Below, piece after piece: positions 31,095-42,279 of a stretch of DNA of 64,000 nt. The notes beneath the pieces are model-generated. The model saw only the letters and a program-made list of their open reading frames with translations. It ran no database searches and had not been told where the DNA came from. The DNA is taken from NCBI GenBank assembly GCA_014529385.2, contig CM043946.1, forward strand, positions 40,369,558-40,433,557. Direction: 5' to 3'. Numbering within the stretch: position 1 is the first letter of the stretch; each line of letters opens with the position of its first letter. The stretch comes from Adiantum capillus-veneris (Eukaryota > Streptophyta > Polypodiopsida > Polypodiales > Pteridaceae). A program made the translations under genes and the position numbers.

Positions 31095-31400
31095 CGTGCA
31101 TGCCTCTTGGGCTGTTGGTGTGTGCAAAAAGAGAGTGAGAGAGAGGTGTGTTGTGTGTGGTGGAGATCAAAGCATTGGGTGTGTGTGCCAAGCTATGGTC
31201 TTGTAGAGCATATGTGTATATAGTTGTGCATAGGTGAAAGTTTGCTAGCAAATAAAGGTGTTTTTGAGAGGATAGGGGTGTTGAGAATACCTTGAGCTAA
31301 GTAGGGGCATTTTTGTGCATTATGGGTATGTTCTCCAATCCCCATTGAGGAGCACATAGATTGATCTTTGATTGGAGAGAAAGAGCCGTTTACTAACAAA
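31091..31400 (+). repeat. Element 3 5' LTR remnant (U5 side only)
   Basis: 31110-31345 aligns with 41304-41532 (GAGAGAGAGGTGTGTTGTGT, CAAAGCATTGGGTGTGTGT, GAGCATATGTGTAT). The exact LTR end and the PBS were not identified with confidence. Confidence 0.7.
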
Positions 31401-31429
31401 AAATGGTGGCGCGAAGCTATGGGCGATCT

Positions 31430-32153
31430 TTAATGGCAAGGATAATCTAGATGAGTGGATTGCAGACTTAGAATTGTATATGTTATCATTGTGTTTGCCA
31501 AATTAAAATACCAAGATGTAGACCATCCCATTAGTGATGTGTGGAAACTCCAAGGTATGGTTTAAGGCATTAGAAGGTGAGCCAAGGTAGGCATGGTGAG
31601 CCCTACTATAGGATCATAAAAAAATAGGTGCCTTGGGTCGACATGGATGTGCAATTGAAGGCTTTCAAACTGGATGTTTTTATTAATCTTTTTCAAGAAT
31701 GTTGGGCAAAATTAGGAACATTGATGCAACTAGAAAGTGGTGAATACTTCAAGCTGGACAATTTTATGGCATGCTTGCACCCTAAGGTGTGGGAAAAAGT
31801 GGATTTCAAGAGTCCAAAGAATTACAACGGGGTTGTGGTGATTGCCTGAGCAAAGAGTCGAAAGATCAAGAAGAAGGTCTAGCAGGGTGCATTGGGCTAC
31901 CTACAAAGCAGTGGCTCCATTCAAACTCAGAGTCCATGGGATGAAGTTCAAAATGAGAATCAAGCAAACCAAGGTTTGGAAGCTTCTCCCCAACATTGGG
32001 TATGTACTGTTAAAGATTTTTTAAAATAAATGTGAGAGATGTGTTTAAGTGTGATGGATAGAGGACAGCCAATGGCAGGTAGGGGAAGAGCTAGGATGTT
32101 GTTTGGTCGATGCTACAATTGTTGGGAGGAAGGGCACTATGCTCTAGATTGTC
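31430..32153 (+). pseudogene. Element 3 gag relic with zinc knuckle
   Basis: A 73-codon open piece at 31628-31849 (VFINLFQECWAKLGTLMQLE, LDNFMACLHPKVWEKV) looks like retrotransposon gag. An intact CCHC motif CYNCWEEGHYALDC lies at 32111-32153 in another frame. Several stops separate them. Confidence 0.55.
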
Positions 32154-32686
32154 CACATGTACCTAAAGAAATCTTGAGATTGTTCGCATCCACATAGAGA
32201 AAGTGGAGATATATTTCTATTGTTTGGTAGAGGTAGAGGGTAGGGGCTGCTCAATGGTCTAAGGGATCAACGGGTTGAAAATCTTGCACCACCTACCCCA
32301 CCAGGTAATGAAGAAATTCATAGAGTTAACATTCTTGTAGTTGATAAATCGGATTTTGATGTTTTGGCCAACAAGGGGGCACAAAAAGAAGAGAGAAAGA
32401 GACGGAACAGGAAGCTAGAACTTGCAAAGGAAAAGAGAAGGTAGATGTAGGTAAATCATAGGAAAACACTAGCAAGAGGAGAAGGCGTTGCGGAATAAAG
32501 CAAAGGGACTTACAACTTGGACAAGATCATCATGAATACAATTTGGTGAGTGGTGTTAAGAATCAAAAGGCTAACATTACATTTGGGTAGTTATTAGCAT
32601 TGAATCCCAAACTGAGGAGTCAATGGTCCACTAGCGTTAGTATTAGGCTTCCATAGGTCAGAGGAGATGTGCATACTGTGTAGAAT

Positions 32687-33034
32687 ATGACCTTGAGGGT
32701 AGGGAATCCACTAGATGTGCTTCTTCTCATTGATGCACTTATTGAAAATAAGATGAAATTACATGCATACATCGATGTTGGAGCTCAAGTATGTGTTATG
32801 ATAGAGGCTGCTATGAGGGATACATGGGTTAAAGTAGTGCTCAAGTCAAATGTACAAGTGAGAATGGACAACCATGCCAAGGCAAGGTGTTTGGGCATAG
32901 CTCAAGATGTGAAGGTAAAGGTGATGGGTATTGAATGCCTCGTTGAAATTTTTGTTTTGAAAGCATGTGATAATGCCTATCCTATAAGTTTGGGGAGACC
33001 ATGGCTTCTGGCAATAGGGGCCAAGCAGAAGTAG
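32687..33034 (+). pseudogene. Element 3 aspartic protease relic
   Basis: A 115-codon frame aligns with the proteases of elements 1 and 2. The active site reads YIDVGAQVCVM (Val where elements 1 and 2 have Gly), followed by DNHAKARCLGIAQDVKVKVM and ISLGRPWLLAIGAKQ. A stop follows directly. Confidence 0.75.
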
Positions 33035-33539
33035 GAAAGTAGGTTATTCACCTTGCCAAACAAGGAGCATGGTAGGCATGTAGTGTTGGATCTAAATACC
33101 AAGGAAATCCATTTCCATCCTATGGTAGAGGGTGGTGGAGGTGATTCAACAATGACCTATTTTAGCACAAAAATAATTTGTCCTATGATGAGGGCTACAT
33201 AGGTATAGAGGAAGAGGAGAGTGACGATGACCTTTTGAAGATTTATGCACATTTGTTTGGAGTTACCAATCGATATCCCGCATGCAAAGGAAGGCATGTA
33301 GTCTTAAGTTCTTAATGTAGATGAAATAGAGGTGGAGGGCATGTTAGGTGAAGACTTGATTAAGCAAGAGAAAGAGAGTATGTGCAATTGTGTGCATCTT
33401 ATCTTGATTGGTTTGTAATTGAGTACAAAGATCCATATGGAGCAAAAGAGATGGAACATGGGATTTTCATTAAAGAGGGGTACATACCAAAAGGCACAGA
33501 GGCTACAAAGGCTAGGTGAGAATAAATAGGAATCTTTAG

Positions 33540-34130
33540 GGCAGGAGATCAATAAGCTACTTGAAGCAACTATTTACCATGTGCAAGAATTTGAGTGGGT
33601 TTCTCCAATTGTTATTACACCAAAAAAGAATGGAAAGTGGAGAGTGTGTGTCAATCATAAGCCCTTAAATGCTTCTACAAAGTGAAATTACTACCCTTTA
33701 TCATTCCAAGATAAAATTTTGAACGAGGTAGCAGGTCATGAAAGGTATTCGATCATGGATAGTTTCTCTGAGTATTTTCAAATTGGTATTTCTCTTGAAG
33801 ACTAGTTGAAGACTAGTCTTGGATAGTTTCTCTGAGTATTTTCAAATTGGTATTTCTCTTGAAGACTAGTTGAAGACTACCTTTATTTCTCCATGGAGAT
33901 GTTTTGCCTACCATAGGATGCCCTTTGCTTTGGTTAATGCTTATGTGAATTAGGATTGGATGAACAAGGTGTTCGGACTTTATCTGGGTAAGTTTATCAC
34001 GGTGTTTATGGATGACATCGGATGTTAGAGTTCTATTTGTGAAAGCTGAAGTTGCGTTTCCAAAGGCTAGACAAGGAAGATGGTCAGCTGAATCCAAAGA
34101 AGTGTAAGTTGTCTCAGCCTCATTGACTTT
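33540..34130 (+). pseudogene. Element 3 reverse transcriptase relic
   Basis: Recognisable RT segments include WVSPIVITPKKNGKWRVCVN, YPLSFQDKILNEVAG and, near 34000-34020, VFMDDI at the catalytic site. A TGA after NASTK, stops after the GISLED segment, a 63-bp tandem duplication at 33758-33883 and frame changes destroy it. Confidence 0.75.
33758..33883. repeat. 63-bp tandem duplication inside RT
   Basis: GGATAGTTTCTCTGAGTATT begins at 33758 and again at 33821. The two copies are nearly identical and so are younger than the surrounding decay. Confidence 0.9.
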
Positions 34131-34549
34131 GGTGTTTGTATGCAAAAATTTTAAATTGTACTTGATTGTTCACAAATTTTATGTGCTCACATCTAATAAT
34201 TTGTTTCTTGAAGTGATGCTTTATTTAAATCCAGGGAGGAGTATCATGAAATGGTAGTTGGAGTTGCATGAGTTTGAGATTGATCACACTAGCATGTCTC
34301 AGTTGGAAAATATTTTGATCAAAAAGGTGTCGATTTATCTGTGTATCCAAGGGTGGTTCGAGAAGAATATGGTGAAGAGTTTGAGCTAGAAGGGGGCTTT
34401 GTGATGTGGTTCAACAAAGCATATAGGAGAGTGGTGCAAAAAGAAGGAGGAGAAGCGATGATATAAGATCTGCAAGAAGGAGGAGGAGCGGTGATACAAG
34501 ATCCACAAGGTAAAGTTATATTTTCTAAATCTTATGATCTTGAAGATGT

Positions 34550-34840
34550 TCACACAAACAATAGGCTGATTATTTGGCTCTCCATCTAGGTTTGAGGCAA
34601 TGTGTGAAGTATGGCATTCCCAAGATCATAAAAATGGAAGGCGATGCACTCTTAGTCATCAAATAACTTGTGGGATAGTGGTAGGTAAAGGGAGAATATC
34701 CTAAGCATTGGTTTCTCTCCATTAAGAAGTTGTTGAAATTTTTTGAAGCAATACAGTATACGCATGCCGAGAGGGAGAATAATCAAATGGCCGACTAGTT
34801 GGCTAGTAGTCAAGTGCAGGTGCATGTAGCAGGGCTATAT
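34550..34840 (+). pseudogene. Element 3 archaeal-type RNase H relic
   Basis: ADYLALHLGLRQCVKYG, IKMEGDALLVIK and FFEAIQYTHAERENNQMAD align with the second RNase H of elements 1 and 2, including the GDALLV catalytic Asp. Stops interrupt it. Confidence 0.6.
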
Positions 34841-35079
34841 GTAGCACTCACAACATATGTAGGAAGAGAGACTTTGAAGGAGATTGATAACTTTTTAGTA
34901 TAGATTAGTGTTTTTCAAGTATGTCCATGCTACAAAAAGGGTGATTTGTTCAGAAAGCTTTCCGGTTCTCTTTGGTGGATGAAGATTTGATGTCTTGTGG
35001 TCGTGATGGGATGCTATGAAGATTCCTCTACAAAGATGAAATTAGTATGGTTCTAGAGTAGTGTCACAAGGAAAGTGGG

Positions 35080-35410
35080 CATCAAGAAAATACCAGGATA
35101 GGATTGCTTGTCTAGAAGCATTGAATATGGATAGGGAAGCTCCAATAGATTTTTATGTGAAGCAAAGAGAGAAGCGCTTTACAAAGTTCAAACAAAGCTT
35201 GATAAGAAGAAGGTACAAGAGGGAGATCTAGTGATGAAAGATGAGTGCTATCTTGAATTCAACTTCCAAAAAATATATAAAAACAAATTGACTAGACCAT
35301 ACAAAGTCTACAAAGCTTTTCTTGATGGTACATATCAGCTGGTGCAATTAAATGGTAAAAATCTCATGTACAGGGTGAATGGTGTGCATCTCAAGTTATA
35401 ATTTGATAGG
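35080..35410 (+). pseudogene. Element 3 integrase C-terminal part, core deleted
   Basis: At about 35055-35090 the sequence jumps from the start of the integrase zinc finger (CHKESGH) directly to LEALNMDREAPIDFYVKQRE, which lies after the catalytic core in element 2. The GPF/Y-type end follows (RPYKVYKAFLDGTYQLVQLN). About 0.7 kb holding the DDE core is missing. Confidence 0.65.
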
Positions 35411-35703
35411 GATTTGGTGCCAAGTGTGCATCAAGTTGTGGTTGAAGGGTTAGGCAGCCTGTTTAAAGAAAAGTTGTAAGAAAAAAGAATAAAGCTTGTA
35501 CATTTGATTATAAATTTTCATGTTTGCTCAGTTGTTAGCCAGTTTTGTAGTTTGAGAGTCAATAAGCACCTTTTGTGTTGAACATAAATGTTCAACAAGT
35601 GGGTTGGACAATGATGGTACAACCAAATAGTGTTAGATCTAGATGAGGGCACAAGACAAGCTATGGATGTTGATAGGCACATACCAATGTGAAAGAGTAG
35701 GTA

Positions 35704-36185
35704 TGAAGGTCAACCTGGGTTTGTTGAGCTACAAGCTCCATGTTGGTGCAACAGTGATCAACACACAATGCTCTCTCTTAACAAAAAATACACCCAAAGC
35801 TAAGTGAGGGACAGAAAGCACTCTCATCTCTTTAAATAGAGGAGGGGAGACCACCATTATTCCTGGTGTGTGCAGAATCATCCCAAGGATTGAGTGTAGT
35901 ATGCGCCTTCTGGGGAATCGGCACCATGTGGCCGCCTCAGTAGTGGGCTCAATGCAGCAAAATTAATCACAACGCCTCACATCAAGGTAGGTGAGGTTCA
36001 ATAGAGAGACCCACATTTTTTACTTGCCAACTACTGCTTAAGTGGCAGTTATTAGCCTATAAGGGTTCTGTCCCATGGTAGATTTTAACATAGTGTAAAA
36101 AATTGTAGCTATCTACCCAAGGTGACATTATTAGGATTTAGTAAAGTATTTTTCCAATATGCTGAAAGCTCAAAAGCAAGTAACA

Positions 36186-36187
<2 letters not shown>
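35704..36187 (+). repeat. Element 3 3' LTR remnant (U3 side only)
   Basis: It aligns with 40734-41218 at about 90%. It contains CTCTTTAAATAGAGGAGGGG, a likely TATA region, at about 35838. The U5 side is absent: after the GT tract at 36188-36231 the sequence is unrelated. Confidence 0.78.

Positions 36188-36231
<44 letters not shown>
36188..36231. repeat. (GT)n microsatellite at right end of element 3
   Basis: 44 bases of pure GT. This is the point where LTR homology stops. Confidence 0.95.
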
Positions 36232-36233
<2 letters not shown>

Positions 36234-36268
36234 CTACCCTATCCCAGGCACCAAAAATAATGGGTCAA

Positions 36269-36297
36269 TAGTAGGCCTATTGTGAATGGGCCTACTA
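36269..36297. repeat. 9-bp inverted repeat
   Basis: TAGTAGGCC and GGCCTACTA around an 11-base loop. It lies between the GT tract and the end of the RT relic. Confidence 0.7.
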
Positions 36298-38804
36298 CCT
36301 TATTAAAGAGATGAGAATATTGTGGTTGAAATGTAACCCATGCCAATTGTGCTGAGTAAGTGATAGTAGAACTTTATCAATTATGTTGCATCTATTGAAG
36401 CCATTAAGGCAATACTTTTGTATAAGTAGCTTGATTTCTTCCCAAGGAAGGAGGTAGTTGGAGGAGGAGTAGATAATTAAGTAAACTAGGCTGATACAAG
36501 TGCTAAGAGCCGTCTTGTAGGGTCTATTACTATTCCTTTTTATGAACTCAAAGGGTGGAAGGTTCAAAAGATCTCTTTTCTATAGAAATTCTAGGTCATA
36601 CTCTCCAACACAAGGTACATGAAGAGAAATAGAAAAGTTAAGGAATTGTACTGAGCTGCAGAAAAACATTGGATGGAGTGAACCCTTGTATAGAAGCTAG
36701 ATCTATTTTTAAGCAGCTAGGATATATCTGAAAGATCTCTTCTGAAAAAGATTTATTGTTGATGCTCAAATAAGTCATCCATATACCTGTAAGTGTGTTT
36801 GAACAGTAAAAGTTTATCACTTTCCCCCCCATGGATCTGAGAAACCATTTGTATTCAAAGAAGGCAAGATAAATGTTACACATAAGGCGGGGAGCAGGAG
36901 AAGCCAATGGGGATGCCAAGGCGTTGGTTAAAACAATGTCCTCCAGAGAGAATGGTGCAGTTACTAAGTAACCAAGATGTATAAAGACATAGATTCTCTT
37001 CATTAAAGTGTAATGGGTGGGAAGAGTGTGTCTTTTTAATCCATCTAGGTTTCTTGGAAAGAGAACTGTAGAAGAAACCCTTCTTCCTAGCATTAATAAA
37101 TGCAAGTTTAATAACCTGTGATAGGACATCTTTAAGCCCAAGATCTCCCTCTATTGGATTATTCTCATAACACTAAGTAATATCTACTAAAAAAAGATAA
37201 AAAATCTGTTTAGGGAGGTTAATAGAAACCTCTGTAGAGTTTTCTGTTATCCAGAAGGGGTTGTATTGTATTTGTAAAAAGTTATAGTAGATTTTTTGTT
37301 TAGAGGCACAGATTAGTTCAAACTCTGCAAGTATAAGGTCAAGACAAAGAGTGATATCTTTGGTAACATCCGTAAAGATGCCATTTGAGGCATCAGATAT
37401 CCATCTGAATTTATGCTTATGAATTTTGTAGGTGGGTAGTTTAGTATCCTGAAGAGAATAACCCAGACTATCTAAATGTCTTGAGATGTTATTGGTAACC
37501 TCTTGTAGAGATGTGTTGATTTTTGTGAATTCCTTCCCAGATACCTGGGATTGTGTTGCTTTCCAAGCTAAGTTTTTGCAAATAAGACTGGGACAATTAG
37601 AGCTTTTATCTAGCCCTACTATGAACCAATTCTTTGATAATTTTTGAAATTCGTGCGTGAGTTGTGGTGTATCCAAGAGCTATCTATAGATAACCATTAT
37701 TTAGGAATTTGTGAGATTTTAAAAAAAAAACATTCTTCCACCATTTTGGTTAAGTCCAGTAGACCTGTCTTCTCTAGTCGGAGAGAACTGACAAGGTTAG
37801 TTAAGCAGCTTAGTAGAGCTGATAAGTCAAGATATGGGTTTTTGGAAAAGTTAGGTATGTGATTAAGCCCATTAGCCAAGATTTTCCGGACTTTGATATT
37901 TTTAATGATGTCAAGATCACGAGTACAAACATGCACACCATATGTATCAAAGTCTTTGCAAAATGTGACAAACTGATTGCAGATACATTCAGGAACTTGA
38001 ATTATGTCTAAGAAAATCGTTGTTGTATACCAAATTCTTGATAGATGGTTGATACTTCCAGCCAAAAAGTACATTGTCAAGTAGTTTGTGGTTCCCAAAA
38101 AGTAAGTCAAAGCACTCACAAAAAAGTGTTTTAGGGTGTGTCCAGTCAAAAAGCTCGTTTTGAAAGAGACAATGTATGTAAATAAAGTCTTGGCTTGGAG
38201 CTATTTTGTTGAGAAATCTCCTTCCACATGGGCTCACTGCTACCTGCATGTTCATTAATAATTACAAATCAAGAAAGTTTCTGATTGGGGTGTTCCTGCC
38301 TCTTCCTCTAGTGTAGCTACAAGATTTTCCTCGATTGGAGGAAGAGCTAGGTGTCAAGAAAGATGTAAAAGAGTTGGGAGTAGCAAGGGAATTGGGTCTT
38401 TTCAGTGAAGGGGAGTCATCTTCATCAATACAAGGCTTTAGTAAGCTAGTGATAATCTTTGCACCTTTGTAATTGGCATAAGTGGTTAGATAAATCCCAA
38501 GCTCATCAGACTTTAGTTCTTTCAAGATATTCAACATTAGCCCTCGAAAGATGTTGTAAGCAATTACTATCTGTTTAGCTTGGCCACCCAACCAAGAACA
38601 AATAAGGAAGAGATGAAAGTCCACTCGTTTTTCTAGGAAGAGTTGGTCAAGATGGTTGAGAATAAACAAAATGGCATGGTCAAACCACATGATGTTGGAT
38701 TCACATGAAGCTTTAGGGTCAAGAAACTTGCAGGTACATTTGCCATAGGGTCGAAAAACATTCCAAATGGATTTAGTGTAGAAATCTAGGGTTATTGTTA
38801 GCAT
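36295..38804 (-). pseudogene. Non-LTR (possibly Penelope-like) reverse-transcriptase relic
   Basis: Read leftwards from 38804, a Ser-rich segment (NSLATPNSFTSFLTPSSSSN) is followed by VRKILANGLNHIP, then HKFRWISDASNGIFTDVTKD and ITENSTEVSINLPKQIFYLF. Next come the RT motifs RLGIPIGFSCSPPYV and, about 120 bases on, HTYRYMDDL with the catalytic YMDD, then SINNKSFSEEIFQIYPSCLK. These match a family of RTs distinct from Ty1, Ty3 and L1 types, which I associate with Penelope-like elements. No GIY-YIG endonuclease was recognised. Motifs sit in different frames, so it is a pseudogene. Family assignment is from motif memory and moderate. Confidence 0.55.
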
Positions 38805-38819
38805 TATAAAGTGTTTGTG

Positions 38820-40733
38820 CTCCTAAAAGGAAATATATAAATATGATTAGTCTTGTAGATTGGCCTTGCACTCCTTAAACAAGCAAAGTCAAAGACTATG
38901 ATAGTTGTGAGCAAAAAACCAGAAATTTAGTCTATGAAGGACCACCTAACACCTGCCAACCAGTCAAGCGATTACAGAATGTGGGTCCAACTTAGAGACA
39001 AGTCTCAAAACAAGTTTCTAAAGCCATTGTCGCGGTTTCCCCATAAAAATGGAAAAACCTTATGTTTAGGATGTGTGTGTAGTTGTTTTAACATAAATAA
39101 TAACACATAATTGAACCAAAAGACAGTTGGCTCCAAAGAAAGGGAAATGATAAGTACAAAAACAACTTAGTCTTAGAATTATTTTTGTACAATGCTTATA
39201 AGAATGAAGCCTCGTTCCAGTATACAGATATCAGAAGTACTTCCCGTGCAGTATCTGTATGTGTAATCAAGTGTGGACAATTGCTTTTAAGCCAAAAAAA
39301 AACCTCCAAGATAAGATAAAGTCCTTACCTGCATCCATCCAAACAAGACGACAGATATGTTAGCCTTGGATGTGTTTTACAGGTATCAATGGACTATACC
39401 ATTTGTTATCCATGTCCATCTCTTAGAATTTTTTTTTAACTTACAAGCCTAGTCCAAAGTATTTATGTTGTTTTTCTAAAAGGTTTTATTATCCCAAAGT
39501 TTATTTAGTACTTTGTTCTTACCAAAGGGCCATACCACCTTCTACTCCAAGTGGTATGCTCCCCCCCTTTTTTTAAAAAAAAACCTTTTTGAGTTTTTTT
39601 CTGCCAAATTAATGAGGCTCCGTTTGTAAAGAAGCCTAAATTATCATAAACAAGTTCAAGGTTGTTGTTGTCTATTTAGAACTGATAATGTTTATGTTAA
39701 AATGGAATCCAATCCTTCCTAATTTTAAAAGTCACAATCTCATAGCAAGCCAAGTGGTAGAAACCTTTTGTGGTACCTTAGCCCGTCCAACTGTCAAACC
39801 AAAAAACAAGGGCAAGCTGTGAATGCAAATAGTGTATTGCATTATCTTCACCAATCAACTAATATCGAACAGGTTCATACATGGAATGCAACCGTCCCAT
39901 ATTCCCCCCAAAGTAGCCATCATTTATAAAACATTCAACATTAGCGTGTAAATGGGCAAAAAATGACCCAAAAATTCACTAAGCCGACCCAAACGGTGGG
40001 TTTTACCACATTTTATAAGCGACAATCATCATGATACCAAGTTACAGCGACAGTATCAAGTGTAAGAACCTAAAAACATTCGGGGTATACCCCCATCCCA
40101 AAGCTCCATTATGTACCGGACATGATACTTACTATTCCAATGTCAGGCCAAGTGGTAGTTAGCATATACTTCCCTTCAACATCAATGCATAGAAAACACC
40201 CCTTTTTTGTACTTAGTCAACCCAAAACGGTGGGCTTTACCATGCTTAAAGCCACAGTGGTCATGATACCAAGCTTAAGTGATAGTTCACATTCAAAAAT
40301 TCAGTACACACCAAGGGTATACCCCCCATCCCAAAATCCTTTTGATAAGCAGTATGCGTTGTCAAATTACTTACCACCAAATTTTGCCAAACCAAGCAAT
40401 TTAAACATATATATCTCCTACTCAAAGAAAACCAGTTAACTAGTTAACGCATCGCATCATAATTCTATTGTGTAAAGCGACCATATTGAATATGCCAAAA
40501 CACCAAATTTTAAGGATTACCATCATTCAAACCATATGCAGCTTTTACTGAAAGAATCCCAAACCCAATAGAGGGGTCAGAGCTTTACAAAAAACCATTC
40601 ATCTCTATGCATTGTTATGTGAAACAAACTCATTTGGTGGGCTATATCAGGCATCCTGTGCAAGTGATCAATATATCATAGCACGGTTATGTTTGAAATT
40701 TAAACAAGAAAGAAAACCGCGTTTAGTAGACAG
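38820..40733. other. No gene; diverged direct repeats
   Basis: A segment with CGGTGGGTTTTACCACA, CATGATACCAAG and GGTATACCCCCATCCCAAA at about 39990-40110 is repeated in diverged form at about 40218-40340. Shorter related pieces (CCAAGTGGTA) occur near 39550, 39760 and 40150. This may be the 5' leader of the minus-strand RT element. Confidence 0.4.
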
Positions 40734-41216
40734 TGACAAACCTGGGTTTGTTGAGCTACAAGCTCCATGTTGGTGCAGTAGTGATCAACACATAGTGCTC
40801 TCTCTTATGAAAACACACACCCAAAGCTAAGTGAGGGACAAAAATCACCCTCACCTCTTTAAATAGAGGAGGGGAGACCACCATTATTCTTGGCGTGCAC
40901 AGAATCATCCCAAGTATTGAGTGTAGTATGCACCTTCTGGGAAATCAACACCATGCGGCCGCCTCAGTAGTGGTCCGGCTCAGTGGAGCAAAATAAACCA
41001 CAACACCTCACAACTGGGTAGGTGAGGTTCAGTAGAGAGACCCACATTTTTTACTTGCCAGCTACTGCTTAAGTGGCAATTATTAGCTTATAAGGGCTCT
41101 GTCCCATGGTAGATTTTTAACATAGTGTAAAAAATTGTAGCTATCTACCCAAGGTGCCATTATTAGGGTTTAGTGAAGTATTTTCCAATATGCTAAAAGC
41201 TCAAAAGCAAGTAACA

Positions 41217-41290
<74 letters not shown>

Positions 41291-41540
41291 ACGCACGTGC
41301 GCGTGTGCAAAGAGATAGTGAGAGAGAGGTGTGTTGTGTGTGGTGGAAGTTCAAAGCATTGGGTGTGTGTACCGAGCTATGGTCTTGCAGAGCATATGTG
41401 TATTGGGTTGTGCATAGTTGAAAGTTTGCTAGAAAATAGTGTTTTTTTGAAGGTCTCTGGGTGTTGTGAATACCTTGGGCCATATAAGGGCATTTGTGTG
41501 TATTCTAGGTGTGTTCTCCATTCCCCCTCTCCAATGCGCA
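40734..41540 (+). mobile_element. Solo LTR of the element 3 family
   Basis: It carries both halves found separately in element 3: a U3 side (40734-41218, TATA-like CTCTTTAAATAGAGG near 40856), a (GT)n tract (41219-41289) and a U5 side (to about 41540). No internal region adjoins it. Boundaries are inferred from where homology ends and were not confirmed by a target-site duplication. Confidence 0.65.
41219..41289. repeat. (GT)n microsatellite inside solo LTR
   Basis: 71 bases of GT followed by CACGCACGTGCGCGTGTGC. It is evidently an original part of this LTR family. Confidence 0.95.
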
Positions 41541-42005
41541 CTACACAAGCCACTTTTGGTGCACGTACAACTCTCATAGTTTTGGCTAAGGTTGAAGCAA
41601 GTGTGTAAACATTAAGGTTTCTTTGTGTGCAGTGAATTTGAGCTTGACAGTACAGAACAATAGATTTGGAGATGGGGAATCAAGGGAGAGAGAGGAAAGT
41701 CTCACTGCAGTGCATCAAAGAGAGAGAGAGAGAGAGAGAGAGACTCTATGACAAAAATCAGAGCAAAATTGAAGTGGGAAACTCAAGGCTGGTAGCACAA
41801 AAACTTGGAAGGCACAAAGAAATAGCATTGGAGATTTATTGTTGCAATAGTGCTAAAGCTTTTTTTTTCTAATTAAAGCAAGCGGGCAACAAGCTGTACC
41901 ACTAGACATAGCTTGGCAGTAGCGCTTGGAAATTGGGATCCAAGGCAATAGAAAGGGAAGAATTGAGCACCACAGGAAGCCTTGAGAGAGTGTTTTTTTT
42001 GGGAA

Positions 42006-42017
<12 letters not shown>
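41541..42017. other. No gene seen
   Basis: Contains a short GA tract at about 41719-41741. No motif-bearing frame. Confidence 0.45.

Positions 42018-42276
<259 letters not shown>

Positions 42277-42279
<3 letters not shown>

Larger units (their letters stand above)
31014..36231 (+). mobile_element. Element 3: degraded Tat-like Ty3/gypsy element bounded by (GT)n tracts
   Basis: The internal region (about 31400-35700) carries decayed gag, a CCHC knuckle, protease, RT, an archaeal-type RNase H and the integrase C-terminus in the same order as elements 1 and 2. The integrase core is missing. The left LTR piece begins in a (GT)n tract and contains only the U5 side. The right LTR piece contains only the U3 side and ends in a (GT)n tract. 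The complete LTR of this family is seen as the solo LTR at 40734-41540. Divergence between pieces and the solo LTR is about 10% or more, so this is the oldest of the three Tat-like copies. Confidence 0.75.
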
